A DNA stretch of 64,000 bases from Bacillus massilinigeriensis (GCF_900117315.1 NZ_LT630337.1:1208409-1272408), one strand, 5' to 3'. Positions 45,360 to 56,234 are shown, counted from the stretch's first letter. Numbers and translations are program-made. The notes: generated by a model from the letters alone, not told the origin.

Positions 45360-46916
45360 TGCGTATTCAACAGCTCTTGTTTCACGAATTACTGTTACTT
45401 TTATATGTCCAGGGTAGTCTAGTTCTTCCTCGATTTTTTTACGAATATCCCGTGCTAAACGATGTGCTTCTAAATCATCTATTTGGTCAGGCTTAACGAT
45501 TACGCGGATTTCACGACCTGCCTGAATTGCATATGATTTTTCCACTCCATCATGAGATTCAGAAATCTCTTCAAGCTTCTCTAGACGGCGAATATAGTTC
45601 TCTAGAGTTTCTCTACGCGCACCTGGTCTCGCGGCCGATAATGCATCAGCTGCAGCAACAAGAATGGCAATAATTGAAGTTGGTTCGGTGTCACCATGAT
45701 GAGATGCAATACTGTTTATTACGACAGGATGCTCCTTATATTTGGTAGCAAGCTCTACACCGATTTCAACATGACTTCCTTCTACCTCATGATCGATTGC
45801 CTTACCGATATCATGAAGTAATCCGGAACGACGTGCTAAAGTCTCATCCTCCCCAAGCTCAGCTGCTAATAATCCTGATAATTGAGCAACTTCTATTGAA
45901 TGTTTAAGAACATTCTGTCCGTAGCTTGTACGGAATTTTAAGCGTCCAAGAATCTTGATTAGGTCTGGATGTAAACCATGAACTCCAACCTCGAAAGTGG
46001 TTTGTTCCCCGATTTCCCGAATATGCTCATCCACTTCACGACGAGCTTTATCAACCATTTCCTCGATTCGTGCTGGATGAATTCGACCATCTTGAACCAA
46101 CTTTTCTAGAGCTAGACGTGCGGTTTCACGACGAATTGGATCAAATCCTGATAAAATGACTGCTTCAGGTGTATCGTCAATGATTAAGTCAATACCAGTT
46201 AAGGTCTCTAGAGTACGAATATTACGACCCTCACGACCAATGATACGACCTTTCATTTCATCATTTGGAAGATTGACCACTGATACAGTCGTTTCGGCAA
46301 CGTGGTCAGCCGCACACCTTTGGATTGCTAATGACAAGACTTCCTTCGCCTTTTTATCAGATTCCTCTTTCACTCTATTTTCACTCTCTTTAATCATTAA
46401 AGCAGTTTCATGAGACAATTCTTGCTCAATTCGCTCTAAAATGATGGATCTTGCCTCATCACGAGTTAGACCTGAGATGCGTTCAAGCTCACTTTGTTGT
46501 GTACGTATCATCTCGTCCACTTTGCTTTCCATCTGTTCAATATGCTGTTGTCTTTTGTTTAGAGAATCGTCCCTCTTTTCTAATTGTGCTTCACGTTTAT
46601 CTAGCGTTTCGTCTTTACGATCAAGATTCTCTTCTTTTTGCAATAAACGATTTTCTTGTTTTTGCAGTTCACTTCTTCGATCACGAACTTCACGTTCAGC
46701 TTCAGAACGCAACTTATGAATCTCATCCTTCGCTTCAAGAAGGGCTTCCTTTTTCAGGGAATCCGCCTCACGTTTTGCATCTTCCAAAATAAGCTCAGCG
46801 GAATTCTTAGCTCCTGCTATTTTTGCTTCAGAAAAAGATTTACGAACAAAATAGCCAACAACTGCACCTACGATTAGACCAAGCAAAATGGAGATGATTG
46901 CTAATAAATCCATCAT
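45354..46916 (-). CDS. rny: Ribonuclease Y
   Basis: The 520-residue membrane-anchored endoribonuclease has one N-terminal helix (about 5-25), a long coiled coil (about 30-200, rich in [16 protein letters not shown]), a KH domain with [15 protein letters not shown], and an HD domain with [19 protein letters not shown]. It starts turnover and maturation of many Bacillus mRNAs. The start follows AGGAGG; a second ATG one codon on is possible. RicA, an accessory factor, is encoded 6 kb away. The next gene in the reading direction is ymdB. Confidence 0.96.
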   Translation of the reverse strand: MMDLLAIISILLGLIVGAVVGYFVRKSFSEAKIAGAKNSAELILEDAKREADSLKKEALLEAKDEIHKLRSEAEREVRDRRSELQKQENRLLQKEENLDRKDETLDKREAQLEKRDDSLNKRQQHIEQMESKVDEMIRTQQSELERISGLTRDEARSIILERIEQELSHETALMIKESENRVKEESDKKAKEVLSLAIQRCAADHVAETTVSVVNLPNDEMKGRIIGREGRNIRTLETLTGIDLIIDDTPEAVILSGFDPIRRETARLALEKLVQDGRIHPARIEEMVDKARREVDEHIREIGEQTTFEVGVHGLHPDLIKILGRLKFRTSYGQNVLKHSIEVAQLSGLLAAELGEDETLARRSGLLHDIGKAIDHEVEGSHVEIGVELATKYKEHPVVINSIASHHGDTEPTSIIAILVAAADALSAARPGARRETLENYIRRLEKLEEISESHDGVEKSYAIQAGREIRVIVKPDQIDDLEAHRLARDIRKKIEEELDYPGHIKVTVIRETRAVEYAK

Positions 46917-47203
46917 TTCACCTCCTCTTGCTATGAACTTTGTTTGTGTTACGTTTTCTAAAGTGTCGGCATGTACATTGTTCTACCTCAATATACAGCT
47001 CAAAGGCTTTTAAACGTTTTAATAGTCATAAAAAAATGTAAAATATACATCCTAATTGTAAAGCTGTGAATTTTTATTGTCAAGGGTTTGTCCTTTATGC
47101 TATTTCTAATATTTTGAATTTAACTTAATAACTATGTAAATATTTAAAAATAAGAAAAACAATAGAGAGTAACTCACCCGTAGTTACTCTCTTCATCATT
47201 ACA
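46917..47203. other. Intergenic region between rny and recA
   Basis: 287 bp with the recA terminator at 47152-47192. Apart from AT-rich sequence I see nothing else; the rny promoter was not resolved. Confidence 0.4.
47152..47192 (-). terminator. Intrinsic terminator after recA
   Basis: 11-bp perfect stem AGAGAGTAACT / AGTTACTCTCT with a 7-nt loop, T-run on the minus strand. Confidence 0.85.
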
Positions 47204-48244
47204 TTAATCGATTAATTCCAATTCTTCCTGTCCTTCATCGTCATTTACTGGTTCTGCTTGTTCTAGTCCGTAGTGTTCACGAATTTTAGTTTGAATTTCA
47301 AGACGAATATCAGGGTTTTCTTTGAGGAATAACTTAGCATTTTCACGACCTTGGCCAAGCTTCTCACCATTGTATGCATACCATGCACCACTCTTTTGCA
47401 CAATATCAAGCTCAGATCCTAGGTCAACGATTTCCCCTTCTTTAGAAATCCCTTCACCATACATAATGTCAACTTCAGCTGTACGGAATGGCGGAGCTAC
47501 TTTATTCTTTACAACTTTAATTTTGGTTTTATTTCCGACGATATCAGTACCTTGTTTTAATTGCTCTGCACGACGAACTTCTAAACGTACAGAAGAATAG
47601 AATTTAAGGGCACGTCCACCTGGTGTGGTTTCAGGATTTCCAAACATAACGCCCACTTTTTCACGGATTTGGTTGATGAAAATAGCAATTGTTTTTGATT
47701 TATTAATAGCTCCAGAGAGTTTACGAAGGGCTTGAGACATCAAACGAGCTTGAAGACCCACATGGGAATCCCCCATCTCTCCTTCAATTTCTGCTTTTGG
47801 TACAAGAGCGGCAACAGAATCGATAACAATAATATCTACTGCCCCACTTCTAACTAAAGCCTCAGCAATTTCAAGGGCCTGTTCACCGGTATCTGGTTGA
47901 GACAATAATAATTCATCGATGTTAACACCGAGCTTTTGTGCATATACAGGATCAAGGGCATGCTCTGCGTCAATAAATGCTGCTTGTCCTCCACCTGCTT
48001 GAACCTCGGCAATAGCATGTAGAGCAACCGTTGTTTTACCAGAACTTTCAGGTCCGTAAATTTCGATAACTCTTCCTCGAGGATATCCTCCAATTCCAAG
48101 TGCCGCATCCAATGCTAATGAGCCACTTGGCACTGATGAAATTTCACGATCCGTTTGTTCACCTAGCTTCATAATGGAACCTTTACCAAATTGTTTTTCT
48201 ATCTGTTTTAACGCCATTTCAAGGGCTGCTTGACGATCACTCAC
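47204..48244 (-). CDS. recA: Recombinase RecA
   Basis: The 346-residue RecA has Walker [10 protein letters not shown], Walker [12 protein letters not shown], and the MAW/L2 region [17 protein letters not shown]. Its filament drives strand exchange and triggers LexA self-cleavage. A LexA box and sigma-A promoter are upstream, so it is part of the SOS regulon. The start follows AAAGGAGG by 7 nt. The C-terminal tail is acidic (ELELID). Confidence 0.98.
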   Translation of the reverse strand: MSDRQAALEMALKQIEKQFGKGSIMKLGEQTDREISSVPSGSLALDAALGIGGYPRGRVIEIYGPESSGKTTVALHAIAEVQAGGGQAAFIDAEHALDPVYAQKLGVNIDELLLSQPDTGEQALEIAEALVRSGAVDIIVIDSVAALVPKAEIEGEMGDSHVGLQARLMSQALRKLSGAINKSKTIAIFINQIREKVGVMFGNPETTPGGRALKFYSSVRLEVRRAEQLKQGTDIVGNKTKIKVVKNKVAPPFRTAEVDIMYGEGISKEGEIVDLGSELDIVQKSGAWYAYNGEKLGQGRENAKLFLKENPDIRLEIQTKIREHYGLEQAEPVNDDEGQEELELID

Positions 48245-48312
48245 AAATAAATCCTCCTTTAAATAACAAATATTCCTTCAGGCGAGTCTAGTTCGCTCGA
48301 AATACTATCTTA

Positions 48313-48341
48313 ACTATACCCGTTTTTGATTTGTTTGTCGA
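48313..48341 (-). promoter_or_regulatory. Sigma-A promoter of recA
   Basis: On the minus strand -35 TCGACA (48336-48341), 17-bp spacer, -10 TATAGT (48313-48318). Confidence 0.65.
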
Positions 48342-48350
48342 GATAAAAAT

Positions 48351-48364
48351 CGAACATCCATTCG
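48351..48364. promoter_or_regulatory. LexA box upstream of recA
   Basis: CGAATGGATGTTCG on the minus strand, close to the B. subtilis recA SOS box. It lies 10 bp upstream of the -35. Confidence 0.75.
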
Positions 48365-48484
48365 TTTATTTTCGAAAGGATTTTTGGTTCAAAAATGAAA
48401 TTTTACTATGGAAAACTCATTTTTTGAAGTGAAAATGCTGAGTAAAATTTGGAAATCACTCATTGTCTGAAAATATTATTTTAA

Positions 48485-48521
48485 ACAAAAAAATCACAGA
48501 AGGCTCATGATACGCCTTCTG
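48485..48521 (-). terminator. Intrinsic terminator at the end of cinA
   Basis: Stem CAGAAGGC / GCCTTCTG overlapping the cinA stop codon, T-run on the minus strand. It partly separates the ymf-cinA run from recA. Confidence 0.8.
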
Positions 48522-49761
48522 CGACTTCTTTTAACAGTTTCATTAAATAGTAGCATCCATATTTTACCGTTTGAATTCGATTTGCCTCTCTTGTCCCTCC
48601 GAGGGTGAGCTTTTTAACTGTTGTAGGAGTATTTTTGATATAGATTCCTACATAGACTGTCCCAGCGGGCTTACCTTCCAATGCACCTGGTCCTGCTACG
48701 CCAGTAAAGCTAATGCCGATATCTGAATGTAGTAATTCGGCTACGTTTTCAGCCAATTGCTTTGCACAGGATTCACTAACAGCTCCATCGGTTTCAAGAG
48801 TCTCCCTCTTAACCTTGAGGATTTTTTCTTTCACTTCATTGGTATAACATACAATGCCACCCTTTAAATGATTACTTGCACCAGGAAGAGAAGTGAATTT
48901 CTCTTGAAATAAACCGCCTGTTAAACTTTCGGCACAAGAAATGGTTAGTTCTTTTTGTTCTAAAACATGAAATAGTTCCTTCATTAGGGTAGTATCATTA
49001 TATCCGTAGAAAAACGTACCTACCCTTTCCATGATTTTTTGTTCCGTTTCATCTAATAATCTTGTAGCTTTTTCAATTGATTCGTACTTGGCTGTTAATC
49101 TTAAGATAACCTCCCCGTCACCAGCTAATGGTGCAATGGTTGGGTTTTTTTGACCATCAATTAAATCCTCAATTTGAGTTTCCAGCATAGACTCCCCGAT
49201 GCCGAAAAATCTCAATACCCGAGAGATAATTTTTTCATTCATACCAAGCTTGTCTGTTAACATTGGTTTCCCATAATTTAAAAACATTGGTATTAGTTCT
49301 TTTGGTGGTCCAGGCAATAGCATATACATCTTTTTATTGGATTGAAGAAATAACCCAGGTGCCGTTCCATGATCATTTTGAAGAACGATACCATCCTCAA
49401 AGACTAATGCTTGCTTGCGATTATTATCAGTCATCGTACGGTTTCTTTTTTGAAAAAATTGTTCTATGGACATTAAGACATCTTCGTCAATTAATAGCTT
49501 TTTACCTAAGTAGTTAGCTATAGTTTCTTTAGTTAAATCATCCTTTGTTGGTCCAAGGCCGCCTGAAAAAATAATGATATCGGATCTTCCTTCAGCCATT
49601 TCAATTGCCGATTGTAACCGAGAAGAGTTATCTCCTACTACGGTATGAAAGTATACATTTACTCCTAGATCCGCTAATTCCTTTGAAAGAAATTGAGCAT
49701 TTGTATTCGCTATTTGGCCTAGGAGCAATTCCGAACCAACAGCTATGATCTCAGCGTTCAT
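48505..49761 (-). CDS. cinA: Competence/damage-inducible protein CinA
   Basis: The 418-residue protein joins an N-terminal MoaB/molybdopterin-binding-like domain ([23 protein letters not shown]) and a C-terminal CinA domain ([38 protein letters not shown]) that in homologues has NMN deamidase or ADP-ribose pyrophosphatase activity. It lies before recA, as is usual in Gram-positive bacteria where the two are linked for competence. The terminator at 48485-48521 suggests recA is mainly on its own promoter. Confidence 0.95.
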   Translation of the reverse strand: MNAEIIAVGSELLLGQIANTNAQFLSKELADLGVNVYFHTVVGDNSSRLQSAIEMAEGRSDIIIFSGGLGPTKDDLTKETIANYLGKKLLIDEDVLMSIEQFFQKRNRTMTDNNRKQALVFEDGIVLQNDHGTAPGLFLQSNKKMYMLLPGPPKELIPMFLNYGKPMLTDKLGMNEKIISRVLRFFGIGESMLETQIEDLIDGQKNPTIAPLAGDGEVILRLTAKYESIEKATRLLDETEQKIMERVGTFFYGYNDTTLMKELFHVLEQKELTISCAESLTGGLFQEKFTSLPGASNHLKGGIVCYTNEVKEKILKVKRETLETDGAVSESCAKQLAENVAELLHSDIGISFTGVAGPGALEGKPAGTVYVGIYIKNTPTTVKKLTLGGTREANRIQTVKYGCYYLMKLLKEVAEGVS

Positions 49762-49848
49762 TGATTCATCACCTCTAAGAAGTATTTTTCCATCAATAAA
49801 AGCTCATCTATCCCACTACATCATTCAAAAGTATCTAGTATAAGTAAA

Positions 49849-50427
49849 TCATTTTGAGTTTTTAAAGGCATATTTGTTTTTACTAAAATAGTCCCAACCA
49901 GACCAGATGGTAAAGAATGTTGCAACCCATAACGCAATCGTATCAAACGGAAAAGAAATCATCTCAAAAATAATATTATGCAAAAGCAAAGCAGATATGG
50001 CAACTATTTGCGTCCATGTTTTGATCTTTCCAAGCATATTTGCGGCAACTACTTCACCTTCTCCAGCAAGCACAAGTCTAAGACCCGTCACAGCAAATTC
50101 ACGGCTAATGATAATAATAACAATCCATGACGCCGCATAACCTAAATCTACTAATACGATTAAAGCTGAAGAAACCAATAATTTATCAGCTAATGGATCT
50201 AAAAACTTCCCTAAATTGGTGACTAAATTATACTTTCTCGCATAATGCCCATCAATCCAATCGGTTGTAGAAGCCACAATAAATATAATCGCACCTACAA
50301 AATGAGTGACTGGCATTGTTGCACCAAGCAGTGTTAATTTCCCCCATGAAAAAGGAACTAACATGACAATTAAAAAGATGGGGATTAAAAATATCCTAGA
50401 AATAGTAATCTTATTTGGTAAATTCAT
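49849..50427 (-). CDS. pgsA: CDP-diacylglycerol--glycerol-3-phosphate 3-phosphatidyltransferase
   Basis: The 192-residue membrane enzyme makes phosphatidylglycerol phosphate, the first step to phosphatidylglycerol. The CDP-alcohol phosphotransferase motif is DWIDGHYARKYNLVTNLGKF followed by LDPLADK, giving D-G-x2-A-R-x8-G-x3-D-x3-D. The ATG at 50427 follows GGAGG by 7 nt; the open frame runs to 50463 without a site. It lies in the rodZ-pgsA-cinA order of B. subtilis. Confidence 0.95.
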   Translation of the reverse strand: MNLPNKITISRIFLIPIFLIVMLVPFSWGKLTLLGATMPVTHFVGAIIFIVASTTDWIDGHYARKYNLVTNLGKFLDPLADKLLVSSALIVLVDLGYAASWIVIIIISREFAVTGLRLVLAGEGEVVAANMLGKIKTWTQIVAISALLLHNIIFEMISFPFDTIALWVATFFTIWSGWDYFSKNKYAFKNSK

Positions 50428-50507
50428 ATTGTGACCTCCGTAAGTAAAAAACGTATGAACCAATATAGCAGAAGGAAAAAAAGTGAAAAATAGTCATCCA
50501 TTGATGA

Positions 50508-51416
50508 CTATTCATTCACTGAATCCTCCGAAACCTTCTTAATGGTTATATTCTGGGTAACCACTTCTGATGGAGAAACCTTATACTCTAACAATTGGTC
50601 ATTAACGTAAATTTCCGTATTCGCAGCATTTCCAACTATAATAACTGCTTCTTCTTCTTTTGAATAATCAACGGACTTACTATCCGTTTCGCCCTTTTTC
50701 AACGTCCCTTGAAAGAAGGAATAGCCTTTCCCATTTAACATATTAATCCATGTCTCACCAGTTGAAACAATCTTCACTTGAAAATCCTCTGCATTTTTCA
50801 GCTCATAAGTTGTTTCATCGCCATTGGATTCTAATATAGAAATCTCTTGGGTAGACTCTTCAAGATTCTCATCCTCTACAACTGGATTTTCCTCTTCTTT
50901 AGTTGTTTCCTCTTCAGTAGCCTTTTCTTCTGCTTTAGAGTCTTCTTTTTGAAGCTTTTCAGACTCCTCATATGTAACTGTTTGGTTATCGCTATTTTTA
51001 GCTTCCTTATCTTCTGCTCCAGCATTCTTTTGAAGATAATAATAAATAGCAGCAATCACACCAATGACAACTATTGCGATTAAAATTTTGGGTAATATGT
51101 CAAATATCTTGGAACGATTTGGAGATATATTACTTCTTGATTGCACCCGAGAGATTTTTTCAGGAATGTCTTCCGTATGAGTTGCTGGTATTTCTGAAGC
51201 ATATTGTGAAAACAATTCCTCTGGCTCAATACCTACTGCTTCAGCATATTGCTTAATAAATGCTCGAACATAAAAAGAGCCCGGCATCATATCATAATTT
51301 CCTTCTTCGATTCCCTTTAAGTAACGCTTTTGAATCTTGGTAACCGATTGTAAATCGTCTAAACTCATATTCTTATTGATTCGAGCTTCTTTGAGTCTGT
51401 TCCCTAGTTCTGACAA
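50508..51416 (-). CDS. rodZ: RodZ-like cytoskeletal anchor YmfM
   Basis: The 302-residue protein has a cytoplasmic helix-turn-helix of the RodZ type (SELGNRLKEARINKNMSLDD, then SVTKIQKRYLKGIEEGNYDM), one membrane helix (about residues 108-127, the LPKILIAIVVIGVIAAIYYY stretch), an acidic Glu/Lys-rich linker, and a C-terminal DUF4115 domain (DGDETTYELKN onward). RodZ links MreB-type filaments to the membrane. The TTG at 51416 follows GGAAGG by 8 nt. MreBH is encoded 19 kb away. Confidence 0.9.
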   Translation of the reverse strand: MSELGNRLKEARINKNMSLDDLQSVTKIQKRYLKGIEEGNYDMMPGSFYVRAFIKQYAEAVGIEPEELFSQYASEIPATHTEDIPEKISRVQSRSNISPNRSKIFDILPKILIAIVVIGVIAAIYYYLQKNAGAEDKEAKNSDNQTVTYEESEKLQKEDSKAEEKATEEETTKEEENPVVEDENLEESTQEISILESNGDETTYELKNAEDFQVKIVSTGETWINMLNGKGYSFFQGTLKKGETDSKSVDYSKEEEAVIIVGNAANTEIYVNDQLLEYKVSPSEVVTQNITIKKVSEDSVNE

Positions 51417-51436
51417 AGATAACACCTTCCAATATA

Positions 51437-52228
51437 CTAAAAATCAAAGCCCCCGAAATCCATATCAGAGAACATATTGTCTTTTTCTACATCATCATAT
51501 TTTATTTCTTCACCTGGTTCATTTCTTAGCTCAATAATATAATCAAAGTCTTCCATGGAATACTCTGTATTTTGAACAAAGATATCTGGATGTTCTATTA
51601 CTTTAACTGCAGGAAGTGACATAATTTCTCTTACAAGCTGCCAGTGACGTTCGTTAGCTCTTCTAGTTGAGACAATACCATCAATAATAAATAAGTTGTT
51701 TTCGTTATATTCATCCTCAATAAGCTGACTCCTTATTGTCTGCTTTAGAAGAGTGGAAGAAACGAATAACCAACGTTTATTAGCACAGACGCTTGCTGCA
51801 ACAATGGATTCCGTTTTTCCGACACGAGGCATCCCGCGAATACCAATCAATTTGTGACCTTCTTGTTTAAATAATTCAGCCATAAAATCAACCAGTAATC
51901 CTAATTCATCTCTAACAAATCGAAAGGTTTTCTTATCATCCGCATCCCTTTGTATGTACCTTCCATGTCGAACTGCTAGACGGTCACGTAATTTAGGTTC
52001 ACGAATTTTTATTACTTTAATTGTGTCCATTGTATTTAAAATTGATTCTAACCGAACGATTTGGTCGTGATTTTTAGCCAAAATTAATAGTCCTCTACGA
52101 CCTTCATCTACCCCATTTATTGTTACAATATTAATAGAAAGCATTCCTAATAATGAAGAAATATCGCCAAGCAGACCAGGACGGTTTTTTTGAATTTCAT
52201 ATTCTAAATACCATTCTTTCTTTTCCAC
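51437..52228 (-). CDS. ymfK: DUF3388 protein YmfK with an ACT-like N-terminus
   Basis: The 263-residue protein begins EKKEWYLEYEIQKNRPGLLG, an ACT-like fold in its first about 80 residues, followed by the DUF3388 part with a P-loop-like region (IRGMPRVGKTESIVAASVC). Function unknown. The start is a GTG at 52228, 7 nt after GGGGG; the open frame to 52261 lacks a site. It lies 20 bp upstream of rodZ on the same strand. Confidence 0.88.
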   Translation of the reverse strand: MEKKEWYLEYEIQKNRPGLLGDISSLLGMLSINIVTINGVDEGRRGLLILAKNHDQIVRLESILNTMDTIKVIKIREPKLRDRLAVRHGRYIQRDADDKKTFRFVRDELGLLVDFMAELFKQEGHKLIGIRGMPRVGKTESIVAASVCANKRWLFVSSTLLKQTIRSQLIEDEYNENNLFIIDGIVSTRRANERHWQLVREIMSLPAVKVIEHPDIFVQNTEYSMEDFDYIIELRNEPGEEIKYDDVEKDNMFSDMDFGGFDF

Positions 52229-52445
52229 TAAAAAACCCCCAATGAATGCTAGGTATGACAATCATAATAGATTTCAAATACTATAATATATGATTTTCCA
52301 TTAAGATGAAAGAAAAAACCGGTTTCTGAGTTAAAATGTTAAAATAATGCCACTTTTTGTCGTTTTAGGGTTTCTTTCACAGCTTTTATCCACTTTCAAA
52401 ATCTCCTTTTCCATAGTACATCACAAGAAATCTTCTGTCTAAAAC

Positions 52446-52474
52446 AAAAAAGGGAGGTCCCCCTCCCTTTTTTT
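52446..52474 (-). terminator. Intrinsic terminator after ymfJ
   Basis: Stem AAAGGGAGG / CCTCCCTTT with a 4-nt loop, T-run on the minus strand. Confidence 0.85.
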
Positions 52475-52484
52475 ACATAAGTGA

Positions 52485-52730
52485 TTATTTATCAACAAGT
52501 TTCACCATTATACTTGCAATTGCATGTTGCTCTTCTGGAGTAGCTACAGACCAAAGATCGGCAAGGATTCTTTCTTGTTCATTTTTTGGTTCAACCTGTT
52601 TTGCTAGATAATCTCCAATTTGAAATGCAAGATCGTTAATGACTTCTTTATTCATTCCTTGATTTTGAGCATGATCTAAACGATCACCAAGAAAGTCCTT
52701 CCATTGTTGCCAATTATCAAGTACAGACAT
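52485..52730 (-). CDS. ymfJ: DUF3243 protein YmfJ
   Basis: An 81-residue helical protein (SVLDNWQQWKDFLGDRLDHA and ILADLWSVATPEEQHAIASI) of the DUF3243 family. No activity is known. It is followed by its own terminator, before ymfK. Confidence 0.9.
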   Translation of the reverse strand: MSVLDNWQQWKDFLGDRLDHAQNQGMNKEVINDLAFQIGDYLAKQVEPKNEQERILADLWSVATPEEQHAIASIMVKLVDK

Positions 52731-52817
52731 GTAAAATCCTCCTTTTTAGATAGTACATATATATTTTGCATAGGCATAAGGAAAATATACACATCTGCCC
52801 TTTTTCATTTTTGTTAT

Positions 52818-53540
52818 CTACATAAACCAACCACCATTCACAGATAATACTTGTCCAGTAATATAAGATGCTTGGTCAGATAACAGAAAATGTACCGCAT
52901 CAGCAATGTTTTCTGGACTCCCTATTTTCCCCATTGGGATTTCTCCCTGTATGTCCTCTAATTCTTCTTTAGTAAAGCCTTCAAGCATGGCTGTTTCAAT
53001 TGCTCCTGGTGCAACAGAATTTACCCGAATACCACTTAATGCCACCTCTTTACTTAAGGCCTTTACAAATGCAATTTGTGCCCCTTTCGCAGCTGAATAA
53101 ACTGTCTCACAGGCTGCACCAATTTGACCCCAGATGGAGGATATAAAAATGATATTCCCTGATTGATGATGAAGCATTTTTGGCAATAATTCTTTTGTTA
53201 ATAGAATAGGAGATGTCACATGAATACGAAAGAGTTTCTCAAGGTCCTCCTGATTTACATCCATCAACATTCCGAAATGACTATTTCCGCTGTTATGTAC
53301 AATACCATGAAGGGAAAAGATATTATTTAAAACGACTTTATATCCATCAGAAGTGGATAAATCGGCGCAAATAGGCAAATATTCACCACCATATTGGTTC
53401 AGTTCATCTAAGAGACCCTCGATTGCCTTTTTATTTTTAAAATAATGTAAATAAAGGGAGTATCCCTCTTTTGCCAGTCTTTTAGCTATGGCTTTTCCAA
53501 TCCCTCCACTTGCTCCTGTTATTAATATATATTTATGCAT
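52818..53540 (-). CDS. ymfI: Short-chain dehydrogenase/reductase YmfI
   Basis: A 240-residue SDR with the nucleotide motif TGASGGIGKA, the NAG-equivalent HNSGNSHFG, the catalytic serine in ISSIWG and YSAAKGAQIAF with Tyr and Lys. The order next to ymfH and ymfJ is that of B. subtilis, where the gene is not well studied; it is similar to 3-oxoacyl-ACP reductases. The ATG at 53540 follows GGAGTGGAG. Confidence 0.92.
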   Translation of the reverse strand: MHKYILITGASGGIGKAIAKRLAKEGYSLYLHYFKNKKAIEGLLDELNQYGGEYLPICADLSTSDGYKVVLNNIFSLHGIVHNSGNSHFGMLMDVNQEDLEKLFRIHVTSPILLTKELLPKMLHHQSGNIIFISSIWGQIGAACETVYSAAKGAQIAFVKALSKEVALSGIRVNSVAPGAIETAMLEGFTKEELEDIQGEIPMGKIGSPENIADAVHFLLSDQASYITGQVLSVNGGWFM

Positions 53541-53609
53541 TTTCTCCACTCCGTTATTTCTCTTCAATTATTTAGCATAGATTTAATATTTCAGGGATAC
53601 ATCAAAACA

Positions 53610-53655
53610 GGCTCTATTCCAATCAAAAACCACCGCTTTTAAAAGGAATAGAACC
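53610..53655 (-). terminator. Intrinsic terminator after ymfH
   Basis: Stem GGTTCTATTCC / GGAATAGAGCC with a long loop and a short T-run. Some readthrough to ymfI is likely. Confidence 0.5.
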
Positions 53656-53664
53656 CATTTATCA

Positions 53665-54951
53665 TTATCCTTTTGGAATGACTTGACAAACCGTAAAACG
53701 CTCTTCATCAATAAAATCCTTAGCAGCGGATAATACATCATTAAGAGTGATTTTTTCCAAGGTAGGAACGACATCAAAAAGATCCATTTCATTAAATGCA
53801 TAGCGAGTAAACTGATTGGCAATATATTCTGGAGAGTTCACCGCACGTAAAAATCCACCTATTTTCTTCTTTTTTGTTCGTTCTAATGCCTCTTCAGTGA
53901 TCTTCCCATCATGAGCCTCAAAAAGCATTTGCTTTAATGTTTCAGCTAATTTGTCTGGGTCGCTTGTATCGCCCCCAATCATCGAAAAGCCAAAGCCTTT
54001 TTCTTGCGTATAATCAAAGGAAAATGTGTCATCAATTAATCCAGACTCATAAAGTTTTTTATAATTTTCCGAGCTTTTTCCAAATAACAAATCAAGAAGA
54101 AGGTTTATAGTCAGTTCTCTCTTCAGCATTTCTTCACCTTGAAGCTCGACATCAACTGCTTTTACACCAACTAAACATTTTGAAGTTTGGACATTCATTT
54201 TTAACACTTGTTTCTTCTCAGCAACCCCGTGAATTTCCTCATCGAATTGCCTCTTGATTTCGGGTTGCTCCTGATATGTCTTTTTTGCTTGGTTATCCTT
54301 TATTTGTTTCATTATGGCTTCTGGATTAACTGGTCCAACAATAAACAAAAGCATATTGCTCGGATGGTAAAACGTATTATAGCATTCATATAACAAATCT
54401 TTTGTGATATGTGAAATAGATTCAACGGTTCCTGCAATATCAATACTTACCGGATGGGTTTTATACATATTTTCAATTAATCCAAAATACAAACGCCAAT
54501 CCGGATTGTCATCATACATGGTAATTTCTTGACCGATAATTCCTTTTTCTTTCTCAACTGTTTTCTCTGAAAAGTATGGATCCTGAACAAAGTCTATGAG
54601 CGTTTCTAGGTTTTTTTCAACATCTGTGGTGCTCGAAAATAAGTAGGCTGTCCTTGTAAATGAGGTAAAGGCGTTTGCTGAAGCACCCTGTTTGCTAAAC
54701 TGCTGGAAAACATCTCCATCCTCTTTTTCAAACAATTTATGCTCTAAAAAGTGAGCAATGCCATCTGGAACCTTCGTAAATTCTGTCTTTCCGGCTGGAA
54801 TGAAATGATTATCGACAGAACCATATTTTGTCGTAAACGTTGCATAGGTTTTGTTAAAACCTTTTTTCGGTAAAATATAGACCTCAAGTCCATTGTCTAA
54901 TCTTTCATGAAACAACTCTTCCTGAAGCTGGTCAAAACTAATCTTCTCCAC
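53665..54951 (-). CDS. ymfH: M16-family zinc protease YmfH
   Basis: A 428-residue member of the M16 peptidase family with the inverted zinc motif HFLEHKLFE (HxxEH). The downstream EKEKGIIGQEITMYDDNPDW supplies the third zinc ligand. It starts with GTG at 54951, overlapping the last base of ymfF, so the two are made together and probably act as a pair in which YmfH carries the active site. Confidence 0.93.
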   Translation of the reverse strand: MEKISFDQLQEELFHERLDNGLEVYILPKKGFNKTYATFTTKYGSVDNHFIPAGKTEFTKVPDGIAHFLEHKLFEKEDGDVFQQFSKQGASANAFTSFTRTAYLFSSTTDVEKNLETLIDFVQDPYFSEKTVEKEKGIIGQEITMYDDNPDWRLYFGLIENMYKTHPVSIDIAGTVESISHITKDLLYECYNTFYHPSNMLLFIVGPVNPEAIMKQIKDNQAKKTYQEQPEIKRQFDEEIHGVAEKKQVLKMNVQTSKCLVGVKAVDVELQGEEMLKRELTINLLLDLLFGKSSENYKKLYESGLIDDTFSFDYTQEKGFGFSMIGGDTSDPDKLAETLKQMLFEAHDGKITEEALERTKKKKIGGFLRAVNSPEYIANQFTRYAFNEMDLFDVVPTLEKITLNDVLSAAKDFIDEERFTVCQVIPKG

Positions 54952-56234
54952 TATTTACCCGCCTCCAATCCAGTAAGAAAATAGATGGTGTCTAAATGGG
55001 TCTTCTGCGCAACCTTCACAACATCCTCTTTTGATACCTTATCCGTTTCTTCTAGCCAGGAGTCTAAAGTCACATTTGCCTTGGCTACTACATTATGATA
55101 AAGGACTTCGACAATTCCCCTCGCGGAATCAATCGTTTCAAGCATTTGATTTTTAATTACGGCTTTAGTCTGCTCAAGCTCTTGATCTGAAAAATCACCG
55201 CTCTTCATCGATTCCATTTGTTCTTTTATAATTGAAACCGTTTGATCGTAATTTTTATTGTCAATACCTGACATAACCATCATTAAGCCCTTATGGCTTT
55301 CAAGTCTGCTGGCTGCATAATAGGCCAGACTTGCTTTTTCCCTGACATTAATAAACAATTTGGAGTGTGAGAATCCACCATATATTCCGTTAAAAACCTG
55401 AAGAGCATAATAATCCTGATCTCCATAGTAAACATTTGTGCGGAAACCGATATTTAATTTGCCCTGTTTTACATCCTGGTTTTCTTTTACCTCTTTTACT
55501 TGATCAATGGCTGCTGACGCGGCCTGTTTTTCCACTATTTGAGGAGTTCGGTTAGAAAATTGAAGGAATTCATCTGCAACAGCTGTCACTTCCTCAACAT
55601 TGACATCCCCAATTACATACAAATCAAGCTCATCCTCATTAAATGCCTGTTCATAATAGTTGTATAGACTTTCTTGAGTAATTGAATCTACATGATCCAT
55701 TTGCCCATGAGTAGGAAGGGAATACAATTCTCCTTCACACATTTCCTCGACAAGACGATTACTCGAATATTTCATTTTATCATCATAAATAGATTGAATA
55801 CGTTGTTTTAACGTTCTCTTTTCTCTTTCAACTGTATCTTTATCAAAAGAAGATTCGTTCATATTTGGATTTTTCAATATTTCGGCAAGTAATTCAATCG
55901 CCTTTCGCAATAGAGAGGTTTGATTAGACAAAAACTTTTCATTTGGTATGTCAATGGAAAAACTAATGATATGATATTCACCTTTCTTAGCTAAATCAAC
56001 AAATAAGCTAGCACCATATAAATCATCAAGGTACGTCCTCAAACTAGTTGTCGTTGGATATTTTTTGGAGCTGCTTTGTAAAACATACGGCAATAAGGCC
56101 CTTTCAGTTAAGGATTCTTTCTTTAATGGTGATTTCATCTTCCAAACGAATGTATTTGTTTTATATTTTTCAGTCTTAACGATATGAAGGGTGTATCCCT
56201 TCATTACCTTCACTGTTTCAGAAATAATCGCCAT
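54951..56234 (-). CDS. ymfF: M16-family peptidase-like protein YmfF, active-site motif missing
   Basis: The 427-residue protein has the M16 fold but no HxxEH: the region that should carry it reads LLPYVLQSSSKKYPTTTSLR. It would be the non-catalytic partner of YmfH. The ATG at 56234 follows AAGGAGG by 6 nt; the open frame goes further up to 56264. The pair is related to M16 peptidases such as the AlbF group; the B. subtilis role is unclear. Confidence 0.9.
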   Translation of the reverse strand: MAIISETVKVMKGYTLHIVKTEKYKTNTFVWKMKSPLKKESLTERALLPYVLQSSSKKYPTTTSLRTYLDDLYGASLFVDLAKKGEYHIISFSIDIPNEKFLSNQTSLLRKAIELLAEILKNPNMNESSFDKDTVEREKRTLKQRIQSIYDDKMKYSSNRLVEEMCEGELYSLPTHGQMDHVDSITQESLYNYYEQAFNEDELDLYVIGDVNVEEVTAVADEFLQFSNRTPQIVEKQAASAAIDQVKEVKENQDVKQGKLNIGFRTNVYYGDQDYYALQVFNGIYGGFSHSKLFINVREKASLAYYAASRLESHKGLMMVMSGIDNKNYDQTVSIIKEQMESMKSGDFSDQELEQTKAVIKNQMLETIDSARGIVEVLYHNVVAKANVTLDSWLEETDKVSKEDVVKVAQKTHLDTIYFLTGLEAGK

